Assembly: GCF_963675165.1 (NCBI RefSeq)
Contig: NC_087381.1
Coordinates: 7,038,419-7,102,418 of the forward strand
Length of the DNA stretch: 64,000 nt
Source of the DNA: Halichondria panicea
Lineage: Eukaryota > Porifera > Demospongiae > Suberitida > Halichondriidae
Reading direction: 5' to 3'
Both the position numbers and the translations under genes were made by a program. Below, piece after piece: positions 45,593 to 55,862 of this stretch. The notes beneath the pieces were generated by a model. The model was not told where the DNA came from and did not search any database. It saw only the letters and a program-made list of their open reading frames with translations. Position 1 is the stretch's first letter. Each line of letters starts with the position of its first letter.

Positions 45593-46152
45593 GTGAGCCT
45601 GGGTGTTAGTCCAGCTGTGTCTGTAGGTGTCTGTCATCATCTTGTCCAGGTGTGTGGCAGTGCCGCCATTGTAGCTAGCAAAGCTTCACAGTAGGTACAT
45701 TTGAGAAGTCATTGTACAATTCATCTAATTATTTAATGGTGCATGGCCACTATATGTAACGTACTTACAAACACTTTTTAGCATGTTTCATTGTCTGGTA
45801 GGTACAGGGTAACCCGGTTATCCCATTATGGAAATACAAGTACAGCTGAAAAATTTGACAACATTATAAGTTTAGCAACCAGATTGAAAATTACTGTTAA
45901 TGACGTGTACGTACTACTATCTTATTATAGTATCTGTATTGTATGCAAGCCATAACATTGTAGACATTGGCAAATTTATATTCCCTTACCTTTTATTATT
46001 ATTTTAGAGATATTTGCCAAAGCATCCAAATATTTTGTCATTGGTTTGACTTGTTTGTATATGTTGTGTCAATGTCTGGGTGAGTGCTAGCACACAGTAA
46101 ACCACATGCATGTACTGTCAGTTCATGTTCTCCTGTTCAACCAACCATGCAG

Positions 46153-46254
46153 ATATCAAGACCAGAGATGGACAGACTGCTGCTGATATGGCCAGATCGA
46201 GGCAGTACGGTGGCTTGGCTAACTATGTGAAGAGGTTCCAGCCTGGACCTAGAG
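46153..46254 (+). CDS. Gene B exon 2: ankyrin repeat end
   Basis: 102 bases, phase 1 at both ends, acceptor catgcag, donor gtgagt, encoding DIKTRDGQTAADMARSRQYG and then GLANYVKRFQPGPR. This is the usual last ankyrin repeat with a DGQTAADMA core, capping the N-terminal block. Confidence 0.75.
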
Positions 46255-46557
46255 GTGAGTTGCCACCAGCTGTTGTACACATGCAGTAGTCAGTAGGTAT
46301 CTAGTGAGTTGCATGGTCAGTACAGCTAGATCAGTGGTTTCCGTGTAATGCCGTTCATGCACCTTCCATATGCAGTTAATTAGTGATAAGTTTCTTTGAA
46401 TGGGAATGTATTTGTAAATAGTGTAATATGATTGGTCACAATGTCTATAACCTCGATCTAGCAACATTTGCATTCATAGTTTATTTTATAGCCCTCCGGC
46501 AGTTTACTTGTACAGTGCAATACCACAGTGTATGACTAGACAATGACAATGCCTCAG

Positions 46558-46887
46558 GTATGCCTTCTCAGTACACTCCATATTTATACTACATGAGTCC
46601 CTTTGGCTTTAATACTTCCTTTTCTAATTATTATGTAGATCCTCTGTCCTCGTACCCAACACTGGAACAGCTGAGTCAGTTGGAATGTGACCAATGGCTT
46701 CAACTTGGTGTTCGCTTCAGATTGGAAAATGACCAACTGGAAACCATAAAGAAGAGCCAACATCCCATAGCAGCAACTCTCCAGGCAATCAAAATTAAGA
46801 ATATTGACATGCAGTGGAAGGATATTGTGGAAGCTCTAGTGAGCATTGGAGAGTACATGTTGGCAGAGAGTGTGTGCACTCAGCAAG
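46558..46887 (+). CDS. Gene B exon 3: Death domain
   Basis: 330 bases, phase 1 at both ends. After a tyrosine- and serine-rich stretch it encodes TLEQLSQLECDQWLQLGVRF, LENDQLETIKKSQHP, WKDIVEALVSIGEYMLAESV. The W-x-x-L-G, L-E-x-I and W-x-x-I-x-x-A-L landmarks identify a Death domain. It sits between two ankyrin blocks, an unusual placement. Confidence 0.75.
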
Positions 46888-46982
46888 GTCAGTAAATGAT
46901 CGCTTCTGTTTTATTACTAACATTCTTGTATGGGAAACTACTCCGTACTGCAAGCTTGTGTAGACTTTTTTCTCTTTTGCTG

Positions 46983-47795
46983 TAGAGTAAACAACTGATT
47001 ATCATTTTCGAATGCTTGCTCTCGAGGGTAGCAGCTCAGAGTACTAAGTGGAATGACAAGGCCAAACATTTAACTATTCTAGTTCAAACATATAATTATA
47101 GCCACGATTTTTCGAACTCTCTCTCTCGTATCAACAGAAGGCTCTAAAGAGCTAGCTACAATGTTTTAGAGCTAGCTACAATGCATGACTGTAATTTACA
47201 ATAAATAAACTATGTACAGTTCTGGTTTCGAGGTCTGACTGCAAGCCGCTAGACAATGGTGGCCTCTTGAAAAGGTGCAGTAGTGTCATCAAAATCCAAA
47301 CGATTAATACCTTTTCTTTATAATTTCCAGTGTAGCCATGACATAAAACTGCAACTTAGGAAAAAAATGGAGAAAAGGTATTAATCGTTCGGATTTTGAT
47401 GACACTACTGCACCTTTTCAAGAGGCCACCATTGTCTAACGGCTTGCAGTCAGACCTCGAAACAAGAGCTGTACATAGTTTACTTGTTGTAGATTAAAGT
47501 TATGCATTGTAGCTAGCTGTTTAGAGCCTTCTGTCAATACAAGAGAGAGAGAGAGAGAGAGCGAAGATTCGTGGCTATGTTTGAACTAAATCTGTTCCAA
47601 TAGTTGATTGTTTGGCCTTGTCATGATCACTCCGCCGAGGAAGCTTTTTGCTGATCGTGGGTTCGGACTTGAATAGAGCCTTACCTAGTCTATACCTATA
47701 GGTATTATCAGCTTAGTGCTCTGAGCCGCTGTCTTCGAGAACAAGCGTTCGAAAATAGAAAATAGAACGTGTTCGATAATCGTTCGTTTACTCTA
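46983..47795. mobile_element. Foldback element in gene B intron
   Basis: Ends are TAGAGTAAAC and GTTTACTCTA. Most of the element is one long imperfect palindrome. For example, TTTTCGAA..GCTTG..TCTCGA near 47006 pairs with its reverse complement near 47730. The stretch from GGTCTGACTGCAAGCCG (about 47231) to AAAGGTATTAATCG pairs with 47375-47460. A (GA)n run at about 47543-47562 pairs with CT repeats near 47120. The right arm has an unmatched insertion around 47640-47710. I found no clear target-site duplication. Confidence 0.65.
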
Positions 47796-47886
47796 TTCGT
47801 CTGTATTCACGTCTGCACTGTACAATGCAATAAACTTAACAATTGTATGCTGTCTTAATTAATGATGCTAACAATACCAACTGCAG

Positions 47887-47979
47887 GGGAAGGTGAGAGT
47901 GCTCTGTTAGTGAGTGCATTCTATGGCTGGCTGGACTGTGTCAAGCGTCTTGTGGAAACTGTGGGCCTCAATCCAAAAG
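47887..47979 (+). CDS. Gene B exon 4: ankyrin repeat
   Basis: 93 bases, phase 1 at both ends, acceptor actgcag, donor gtgaaa (weak). It encodes GEGESALLVSAFYGWLDCVK and RLVETVGLNPK, a single ankyrin-type helix pair with GESALLVSAFYGWLDCV replacing the usual GDTPLSLAC..GHLDTV. It is the last recognisable coding exon before the transposon-rich stretch. Confidence 0.65.
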
Positions 47980-48215
47980 GTGAAAATGGTACCTCAAGAA
48001 AAAGTTTCATGTTCACTCCTATAGTTAGACTGAGCCCACAATAATCGCTTATCAAATTATATTTATGATCGAGGCTTATTTTAATAATAATGGATAATAT
48101 AGTTATTATGACTAATAACTAACTGGGAGCTCAGGCAAACAAAAAGCAAATAAGTAGAGCTTGTCTATAGGAGTGAAAGAAAAAACCTTTTCTTGAGGTA
48201 CTGTTTCGTCACAAA

Positions 48216-49052
48216 TACCGTATATGCTTGATCAGGAGCCGCGGCTACTAAATGTTTCATTTTGCTGGAAGAGGACGCTACAATTTGAGAGAGGCCATAG
48301 TACTACTCAAGAGCGGCGTTTATTAGCTCCAGCTAATTCAACAACCTTTAGTTTGTCATCAAAAGTTATTTTCACCTGCATAAACTTGAACTCTGCCATG
48401 AGAAAGTCTTCGTGAAGCACTAACAAGCTGCTACCTGTAACCAACCAGCAGCTACGTGCATATACCGTAATTAATGTAATTACAGCGCCACTGTAATTTA
48501 AGTGCCACGTCAGCATCAGCGCAATTTTTTAGTTCCTAAAAAAGCGCCAACGGTTGCTGGAATTTTTTTTCTGGCGCTTATAAAAAGGCTTGTTTGAGAC
48601 ATCAAGACAATCATCCTGCATCTTTGACTTCCTTCACTTCTAACCCATAGCTACAGTCAATGAATGTTGTTCTCATGAGTCACTCAGCCTCTCAACGGTG
48701 TAGCTAGCAAGTGAAACTGAGTTAGATCACGCCCATTTTTTCTACTAATTCTATACTAGCTGTTGAACATAAGCGCCACCATAATTTAGGCGCCAGCTTG
48801 GGCAGAACGCAATTCTAAAGATGCGCCACTCAGAAGTGTAATTAATTTTTTCTGGCGCTTTAATTAAATCAATTACGGTAGCTATAGCTGCTAGTATTAA
48901 TAATTTTTTTAGCTGCCACGTGCAGAAATGCTAGAGTCACTGTTCACTGAGGCTACTATTTGAGAGCGGCTATACCATTTTGCTAGCAAGGGAGGCTACT
49001 ATTTGAGTGTGGCTCTTATACAAGCGCGGCCCCTGATCAAGCATATACGGTA
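48216..49052. mobile_element. TACCGTA-ended element with GGCCGCG subterminal motif
   Basis: The first bases TACCGTATATGCTTGATCAG are matched in inverted orientation by the last bases up to 49052, followed inward by GCCGCG on both sides. Subterminal arms share GCTACTATTTGAG-like motifs. It carries no coding potential and is about 837 bases long. A second element is nested inside (48463-48880). The TA at each end may be the target duplication. Confidence 0.6.
48463..48880. mobile_element. Nested MITE with TACCGTAATT ends
   Basis: TACCGTAATTAATGTAATTA at the left is mirrored by the right end, and AGCGCCA follows on each side. It lies wholly inside the 837-base element. Length is 418 bases, non-coding. 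Confidence 0.55.
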
Positions 49053-49438
49053 CTCCCTCCAGGTTCAAGGTGTTCAATAACAATGCTGATAGTAACGTAT
49101 AGGAAAGGCAATGAATAACGTAAGTGATAATCATCACTATACCGTACCCTCGCGAAAATAAGCCCATCTTGGAATAAACGCCCATCCCCTCTTTTGCTTC
49201 GAAGTTCTTGCTCGATTATAAGCCCACCCGGCCAGAATAATAAGTTGAGCATGCGCAGTAGCTATAAATACCACATGTTTACTATTAATTTTAGTAAAGA
49301 AAGGAAGTTTGGCTATACCTTGGTATAAAAAGTCACAATTCATGAATATAATTAAGCCTCTATAATGACATCAATATTATGGTTACATTCCATTCCACAT
49401 AATTAAGTGTAACATATAATTATGTCACTACTGTAACT

Positions 49439-51555
49439 AATGTAACATCAATCACCACTGTAACAACTGCAACAACTGTAACACCAGTCACCACTGTAAC
49501 ACGTATCACCACTGTAACAACTGTAACACTTGTCATCACTGTAACACTAGTCACAACTCACCACTGTAACAACTGTAACAACTGTAACACTTGTCACCAC
49601 TGTAACACTAGTCACAACTCACCACTGTAACAACTGTAACAACTGTAACAACTGTAACACTTGTCACCACTGTAACGCTAGTCACCACTGTAACAACTGG
49701 TAACACTTGTCACCACTGTAACAACTGTAACAACTGTAACACTTGTCACCACAGTAACAACTGTAACACTAGTCACAACTGTAACACTTGTCACCACTAT
49801 AACAACTGTAACAACTGTAACGCTAGTCACCACTGTAACAACTGTAACACTTGTCACCACTGTAACACTAGTCACAACTGTAACAACTGTAACACTTGAC
49901 TACTGTAACAACTGTAACACTAGTCACAGCTGTAACAACTGTAACACATGTCACAACTGTAACAACTGTAACACGTACTTGACTACTGTAACAACTGTAA
50001 CACTTGTCACAACTGTAACAACTGTAACGCTAGTCACCACTGTAACAACTGTAACACTTGTCACCACTCTAACAACTGTAACACTAGTCACAACTGTAAC
50101 AACTGTAACGCTAGTCACCACTGTAACAACTGTAACACCAGTCACCACTGTAACAACTGTAACACTTGTCACCACTGTAACACTAGTCACCACTGTAACA
50201 ATTATAACACTTGTCACCACTGTAACAACTGTAACACTAGTCACAACTGTAACAACTGTAACGCTAGTCACCACTGTAACAACTGTAACGCTAGTCACCA
50301 CTGTAACAACTGTAACACTTGTCACCACTGTAACACTAGTCACCACTGTAACAATTGTAACACTTGTCACCACTGTAACACTAGTCACAGCTATAACAAC
50401 TGTAACACATGTCACCACTGTAACGACTGTAACACTTGTCACAACTGTAACAACTGTAACACTAGTCACCACTGTAACAACTGTAACGCTAGTCACCACT
50501 GTAACAACTGTAACACTTGTCACCACTGTAACAACTGTAACACTTGTCACCACTGTAACACTAGTCACAGCTATAACAACTGTAACACATGTCACCACTG
50601 TAACGACTGTAACACTTGTCACAACTGTAACAACTGTAACGCTAGTCACCACTGTAACAACTGTAACACTTGTCACCACTGTAACACTAGTCACCACTGT
50701 AACAATTGTAACACTTGTCACCACTGTAACAACTGTAACACTAGTCACCACTGTAACAACTGTAACGCTAGTCACCACTGTAACAACTGTAACACTAGTC
50801 ACAACTGTAACAACTGTAATGCTAGTCACCACTGTAATAACTGTAACACTTGTCACAACTGTAACAACTGTAACGCTAGTCACCACTGTAACAACTGTAA
50901 CAACTGTAACGCTAGTCACCACTCTAACAACTGTAACACCAGTCACAACTGTAACAACTGTAACGCTAGTCACCACTGTAACAACTGTAACACTTGTCAC
51001 CACTGTAACAACTGTAACACTAGTCACAACTGTAACAACTGTAACACTTGTCACCACTGTAACAACTGTAACACCAGTCACAACTGTAACAACTGTAACG
51101 CTAGTCACCACTGTAACAACTGTAACACTTGTCACCACTGTAACAACTGTAACACTAGTCACAACTGTAACAACTGTAACACTTGTCACCACTGTAACAA
51201 CTGTAACACCAGTCACAACTGTAACAACTGTAACGCTAGTCACCACTGTAACAACTGTAACACTTGTCACCACTGTAACAACTGTAACACTAGTCACCAC
51301 TGTAACAACTGTAACACCAGTCACAACTGTAACAACTGTAACGCTAGTCACCACTGTAACAACTGTAACACTTGTCACAACTGTAACAACTGTAACACTA
51401 GTCACAACTGTAACAACTGTAACACCAGTCACCACTGTAACAACTGTAACACTAGTCACAACTGTAACAACATGCCACCACTGTAACATCTGTAACGCTA
51501 GTCACAACTGTAACACTTGTCACCACTGTAACACATGCAACAACTGTAACACTAG
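49439..51555 (+). repeat. 27-base minisatellite, left arm of copy 2
   Basis: Consensus GTAACAACT GTAACACTA GTCACCACT, a three-part unit of related nonamers. It is repeated with point variants and occasional loss of one nonamer. Confidence 0.95.
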
Positions 51556-51596
51556 TTCTTATAGTACTTATAATCTATAGTGGTGCCAGACTAAAG

Positions 51597-53077
51597 TGTT
51601 ACAGTAGTGACGTGTGTTGCATTGGTGACATGTGTTACAGTTGTTACAGTGGTGACAGATGTTACAGTTGTTACAGTGGTGACTAGTGTTACAGTTGTTA
51701 CAGTGGTGACATGTGTTGCATTGGTGACATGTGTTACAGTTGACAGTTGTTACATTTGTGACTAGTGTTACAAGTGCTACAGTTGTTACAGTTGTGACTG
51801 GTGTTACAGTGGTGGCTGGTGTTACAGTTGTTACAGTGGTGACGTGTGTTGCATTGGTGACTAGCGTTACAGTGGTGACATGTGTTGCATTGGTGACATG
51901 GTACAGTTGTTACAGTGGTGACAAGTGTTACAGTTGTTACAGTTGTGACTAGTGTTACAGTGGTGACAAGTGTTACAGTTGTTACAGTGGTGACTGGTGT
52001 TACAGTTGTTACAGTGGTGACTGGTGTTACAGTTGTGACAAGTGTTACAGTTGTTACAGTTGTGACTAGTGTTACAGTGGTGACAAGTGTTACAGTTGTT
52101 ACAGTGGTGACTGGTGTTACAGTTGTTACAGTTGTGACTAGTGTTACAGTGGTGACAAGTGTTACAGTTGTTACAGTGGTGACTAGCGTTACAGTTGTTA
52201 CAGTGGTGACTGGTGTTACAGTTGTTACAGTTGTTACAATTGTTACAGTGCTGACAGATGTTACAGTTGTTACAGTGGTGACATGTGTTACAGTTGTTAC
52301 AGTGGTGACTAGCGTTACAGTGGTGACATGTGTTGCATTGGTGACATGTGTTACAGTTGTTACAGTGGTGACAAGTGTTACAGTTGTTACAGTTGTGACT
52401 AGTGTTACAGTTGTTACAGTGGTGACTAGCGTTACAGTGGTGACATGTGTTACAGTGGTGACAAGTGTTACAGTTGTTACAGTGGTGACAAGTGTTACAG
52501 TTGTTACAGTGGTGACTGGTGTTACAGTTGTTACAGTGGTGACATGTGTTGCATTGGTGACATGTGTTACAGTTGTTACAGTGTTGACAGATGTTACACT
52601 TGTTACAGTGGTGACTAGCGTTACAGTTGTTACAGTTGTGACTAGTGTTACAGTTGTTACAGTTGTGACTGGTGTTACAGTTGTTACAGTTGTGACTGGT
52701 GTTACAGTTGTTACAGTTGTGATTGGTGTTACAGTTGTTACAGTGGTGACAAGTGTTACAGTTGTGACTGGTGTTGCAGTTGTTACAGTGGTGACAAGTG
52801 TTACAGTTGTGACTGGTGTTACAGTTGTTACAGTGGTGACAAGTGTTACAGTTGTTACAGTGGTGACATGTGTTACAGTTGTTACAGTGCTGACAGACGT
52901 TACAGTTGTTACAGTGGTGACTAGCGTTACAGTGGTGACAAGTGTTACAGTTGTTACAGTTGTTACAATTGTTAAAGTTGTTACAATGTTGACAGATGTT
53001 ACAGTTGTTACAGTGGTGACATGTGTTACAGTTGTTACAGTGGTGACTGGTGTTACAGTTGTTACAGTAGTGACATA
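51597..53077 (-). repeat. 27-base minisatellite, right arm of copy 2
   Basis: The same unit in inverted orientation (reading GTTACAGTTGTTACAGTGGT on the + strand). It includes a variant block with TGTGTTGCATTGGTGACA that is also common in copy 1. Confidence 0.95.
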
Positions 53078-53216
53078 ATTATATGGTACACTCCATGCGT
53101 ACGTACACTTATTGGAATGGAATGTAACCATAATATTGATGCCTATACCGTCATTATAGAGGTTTAATTATATTCATGAATTGTGACTTTTTATACCAAG
53201 GTATAGCCGGAAGTTT

Positions 53217-55074
53217 TAGGTAGTAGCTAGCAGTGGCGTAGGAAGATTTTTGCAAGGGGGGGCTAATAGTAGTCTGGCCACGCCCTCCCAACTTCAAAGA
53301 CTGAAAGAGGCTGGAATTCGAGACTCAGGCTGCACTTTAGACTTTTGAAACCTAGCCCATCATTGAAATAATCACGTAATTTAGAGTTTTAGCTAGCTGG
53401 CTGCAGCCAGCATGCTGTAGCTAAGCTAGCTCAACAGTTCAAGCTAAACATTGCTCTCCAACAAGGGGGGGCTCCAGCCCCTGGAGCCACTCCACTTCCT
53501 ACACCACTGGCTAGTAAGACTATACTCCTTGCTAGACCAAGATCAGACATTAATGCATTATAGCCCCTGAAGATGTATATGCAGGGAACAAGTAGTCCTA
53601 TATGCTGAGAAAGGAAACACAAAGTCTAAGAAAGTTATCAATCAACCAATCGGCCAATAACTCAAGAAGTATGATAATTTTCCCCACTTCCAATATATAG
53701 CTGAAGCAATAAAATACCATCATGTACTACTACTGTGACCATTCATTTACAATAGATGCAATTCATAAGTCAGTTCCTACCCCACAAATAAAAAGAAGAA
53801 GCTAAGTGTTGTAAAATCTTCAAATTTTGTGTGCTACCAGAGCGAACATGACTTCTAGCTAGTAATAATGTTTCATTTTATACCTAGCCATGCCTCAAGA
53901 CAAATTTTAGGGCTATTCATACATTTACTTACCTAGTATCCTCTCATTTGCTTCTTTTCAAAAGCTTCTTTTGACCTCAAAACCAGTAAAATCACACCTC
54001 AAGGTGTCTATTGGTTGCAACGCGCACGGTCCCAGAGGCCTCACGTTGCAAGCATAAGCTCACGTGATCCCGTTTCCAATCCCCTTCCTCTACTATCTAT
54101 GCGTAGAGCTAGCTAGCTGCCACGAACAGTCAACTAGCTAACCTAGGCTAACCTGAACACTCCTTTGGCAGTTGCTGATCAAAACAACAGGTACAATCAT
54201 TGAATCAAATTACAATAGCTACAAAACTGATAGATAGCTAGCTGGTAGCTGTAGTAAAGCCACAATAGCTAGACTGAAAGGGTGGATCTGTGGCACCCTG
54301 GGATCTCCCCCTGGATCCGCCACTGACTGTTGAGATTTAAGTCTTCCCGAGCAAGAACTGTCACAATAGTTTCATATATATATATATCGGTAGTCGAGCG
54401 TACGTAGGGCCGGCGGTAGTGGCTGCTTCTGAGAGAATTATCAAATGCCACCTGTAGTTCACGTGATGGAAACACGCATCTGAACCAAGAATGCTATGAA
54501 TATCATTACGTTCCCAATACATTTAGGAAGTGCCACGCCCATCGCAAATCCTCTAAAAACAGCAAAAAGGGGTGAATCAGATTGACTTTAATTGTTCTGA
54601 GATTGAGAGAAGTCTTCTCTTGGTATACCAGCAAAGAGTAGAGTCTAACCTTTAATCTAAAAGTCTATTAGTGTTGAGTTTGACCTTCATAAAGTTCTCA
54701 TAACTTTGTCATACTTCACTGAAATTCAAAGTTTCATATACCATTAGATTCCTTGTTAAAAAGCGCTTTTATCTATATGCTGTAGAGCTGGTAAGCTCCA
54801 ACCAGCTAAAGGTTAGCATTTTCCATGTAGAAGTCCCAGGCATACTTGTCAACCACATAAAGCATAAATGAAGCCATAATTGACCACATAACTTCCGGGG
54901 TCAAACTCAACGCAAATATACTTTTAACTAGCTACTCATTAAAAGTGAACGTGATATTTTAGCTATGCAATGCTCAAACTCTCATATTATCGAGTCAAAA
55001 TACCCTTGTGCAAGAACTACTACAAATAGTAAGTGTTTATCAGTGCTGTTAGGTTGTTGATTGGTCTTCCACAG
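53217..55074. other. Gene B intron, non-unit part
   Basis: Apart from the MITE at 53231 I see no gene. A fragment at about 54609-54658 is the reverse complement of the unit sequence around GGTTAGACTCTACTCTTTGC. Unit sequence in normal orientation begins abruptly near 55022 with only the last bases of a type A exon (CAAATA|GTAAGTG). Confidence 0.55.
53231..53510. mobile_element. hAT-like MITE, CAGTGGCGTAGGAAG ends
   Basis: CAGTGGCGTAGGAAG is mirrored by CTTCCTACACCACTG at the right end with one mismatch. GCTAG occurs on both outer sides. It lies just outside foldback copy 2. A further isolated end of the same class (GGATCCGCCACTG) is at about 54313. Confidence 0.6.
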
Positions 55075-55862
55075 AGCCAGGCAACAAGGCTGGTGACACC
55101 CCACTCTCTCTGGCCTGTGCTAATGGCCACTTGGACACAGTCAAGTATCTTGTGAACCAGCATCATTGTGATCCTAAAAGTAAGCATTGGTACATAATTA
55201 TGGTACATCAATTGCTGCATCACTCAGTACACTCGTACATGTACAGGTACAGTCAACAAGGCTGGTGACACCCCACTCTCTCTGGCCTGTGCTAATGGCC
55301 ACTTGGACACAGTCAAGTATCTTGTGAACCAGCATCATTGTGATCCTAAAAGTAAGCATTGGTACATAATTATGGTACATCAATTGCTGCATCACTCAGT
55401 ACACTCGTACATGTACAGGTACAGTCAACAATGCTGGTGACACCCCACACTCTCTGGCCTGTGCTAAAGGCCACTTGGACACAGTCAAGTATCTTGTGAA
55501 CCAGCATCATTGTGATCCTAAAAGTAAGCATTGGTATATACATAATTATGATACATCAATTGCTGCATCACTCAGTACACTCGTACATGTACAGGTACAG
55601 TCAACAAGGCTGGTGACACCCCACTCTCTCTGGCCTGTGCTAATGGTCACTTGGACACAGTCAAGTATCTTGTGAACCAGCATCATTGTGATCCTAAAAG
55701 TACATAATTATGGTACATCTAATTGCTGCATCACTCAGTACACTCGTACATGTACAGGTACAGTCAACAAGGCTGGTGACACCCCACTCTCTCTGGCCTA
55801 CAAAAGTGGACACTGGAAAGTGGTCAAGTATCTCGCCATCACTCATCATTGTGAAACAAAAA
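55075..55862 (+). CDS. Ankyrin exon cluster 8 of gene B (5 exons, first exon lost)
   Basis: Exons are 55075-55179, 55247-55351, 55419-55523, 55595-55699 (type B) and 55758-55862 (type C). The usual type A exon is missing: only its last bases and its donor remain at about 55022-55034. The third exon reads GDTPHSLACAKGHLDTV. The fourth exon's donor has lost ten bases of intron (gtaagcattg), leaving GTACAT, a weaker site. The last exon reads GHWKVVK and ends HHCETK. Phase 1 is maintained throughout. Confidence 0.82.

Larger units (their letters stand above)
49311..53208. mobile_element. Foldback minisatellite transposon, copy 2
   Basis: It has the same termini as copy 1, with a different perfect 8-base duplication, GGAAGTTT, at 49303-49310 and 53209-53216. 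The left arm holds about 2.1 kb of the 27-base repeat on one strand, the right arm about 1.5 kb on the other, meeting near 51555-51600. Variants of the subunit (ACTAGT, GCTAGT, ACTTGT, ACCAGT) alternate along the arms. At 3898 bases it is 3.5 times longer than copy 1 purely by repeat expansion. The long open frames on both strands result from the repeat length being divisible by three. Confidence 0.92.

Noticed and set aside
49951-51580. Open frames of more than 500 codons on both strands (TVTTVTLVT-type repeats)
   Set aside because: The 27-base repeat has no stop in several frames, so both strands are open. The protein would be pure repeat, and the same DNA is the arm of a foldback transposon.
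49439-53077. Centromeric or telomeric satellite
   Set aside because: The array is bounded by transposon ends with target duplications, and a second, much smaller copy exists elsewhere.
51734-53131. Long opposing open frames in the right arm (465 and 387 codons)
   Set aside because: Same artefact of a stop-free repeat with length divisible by three.
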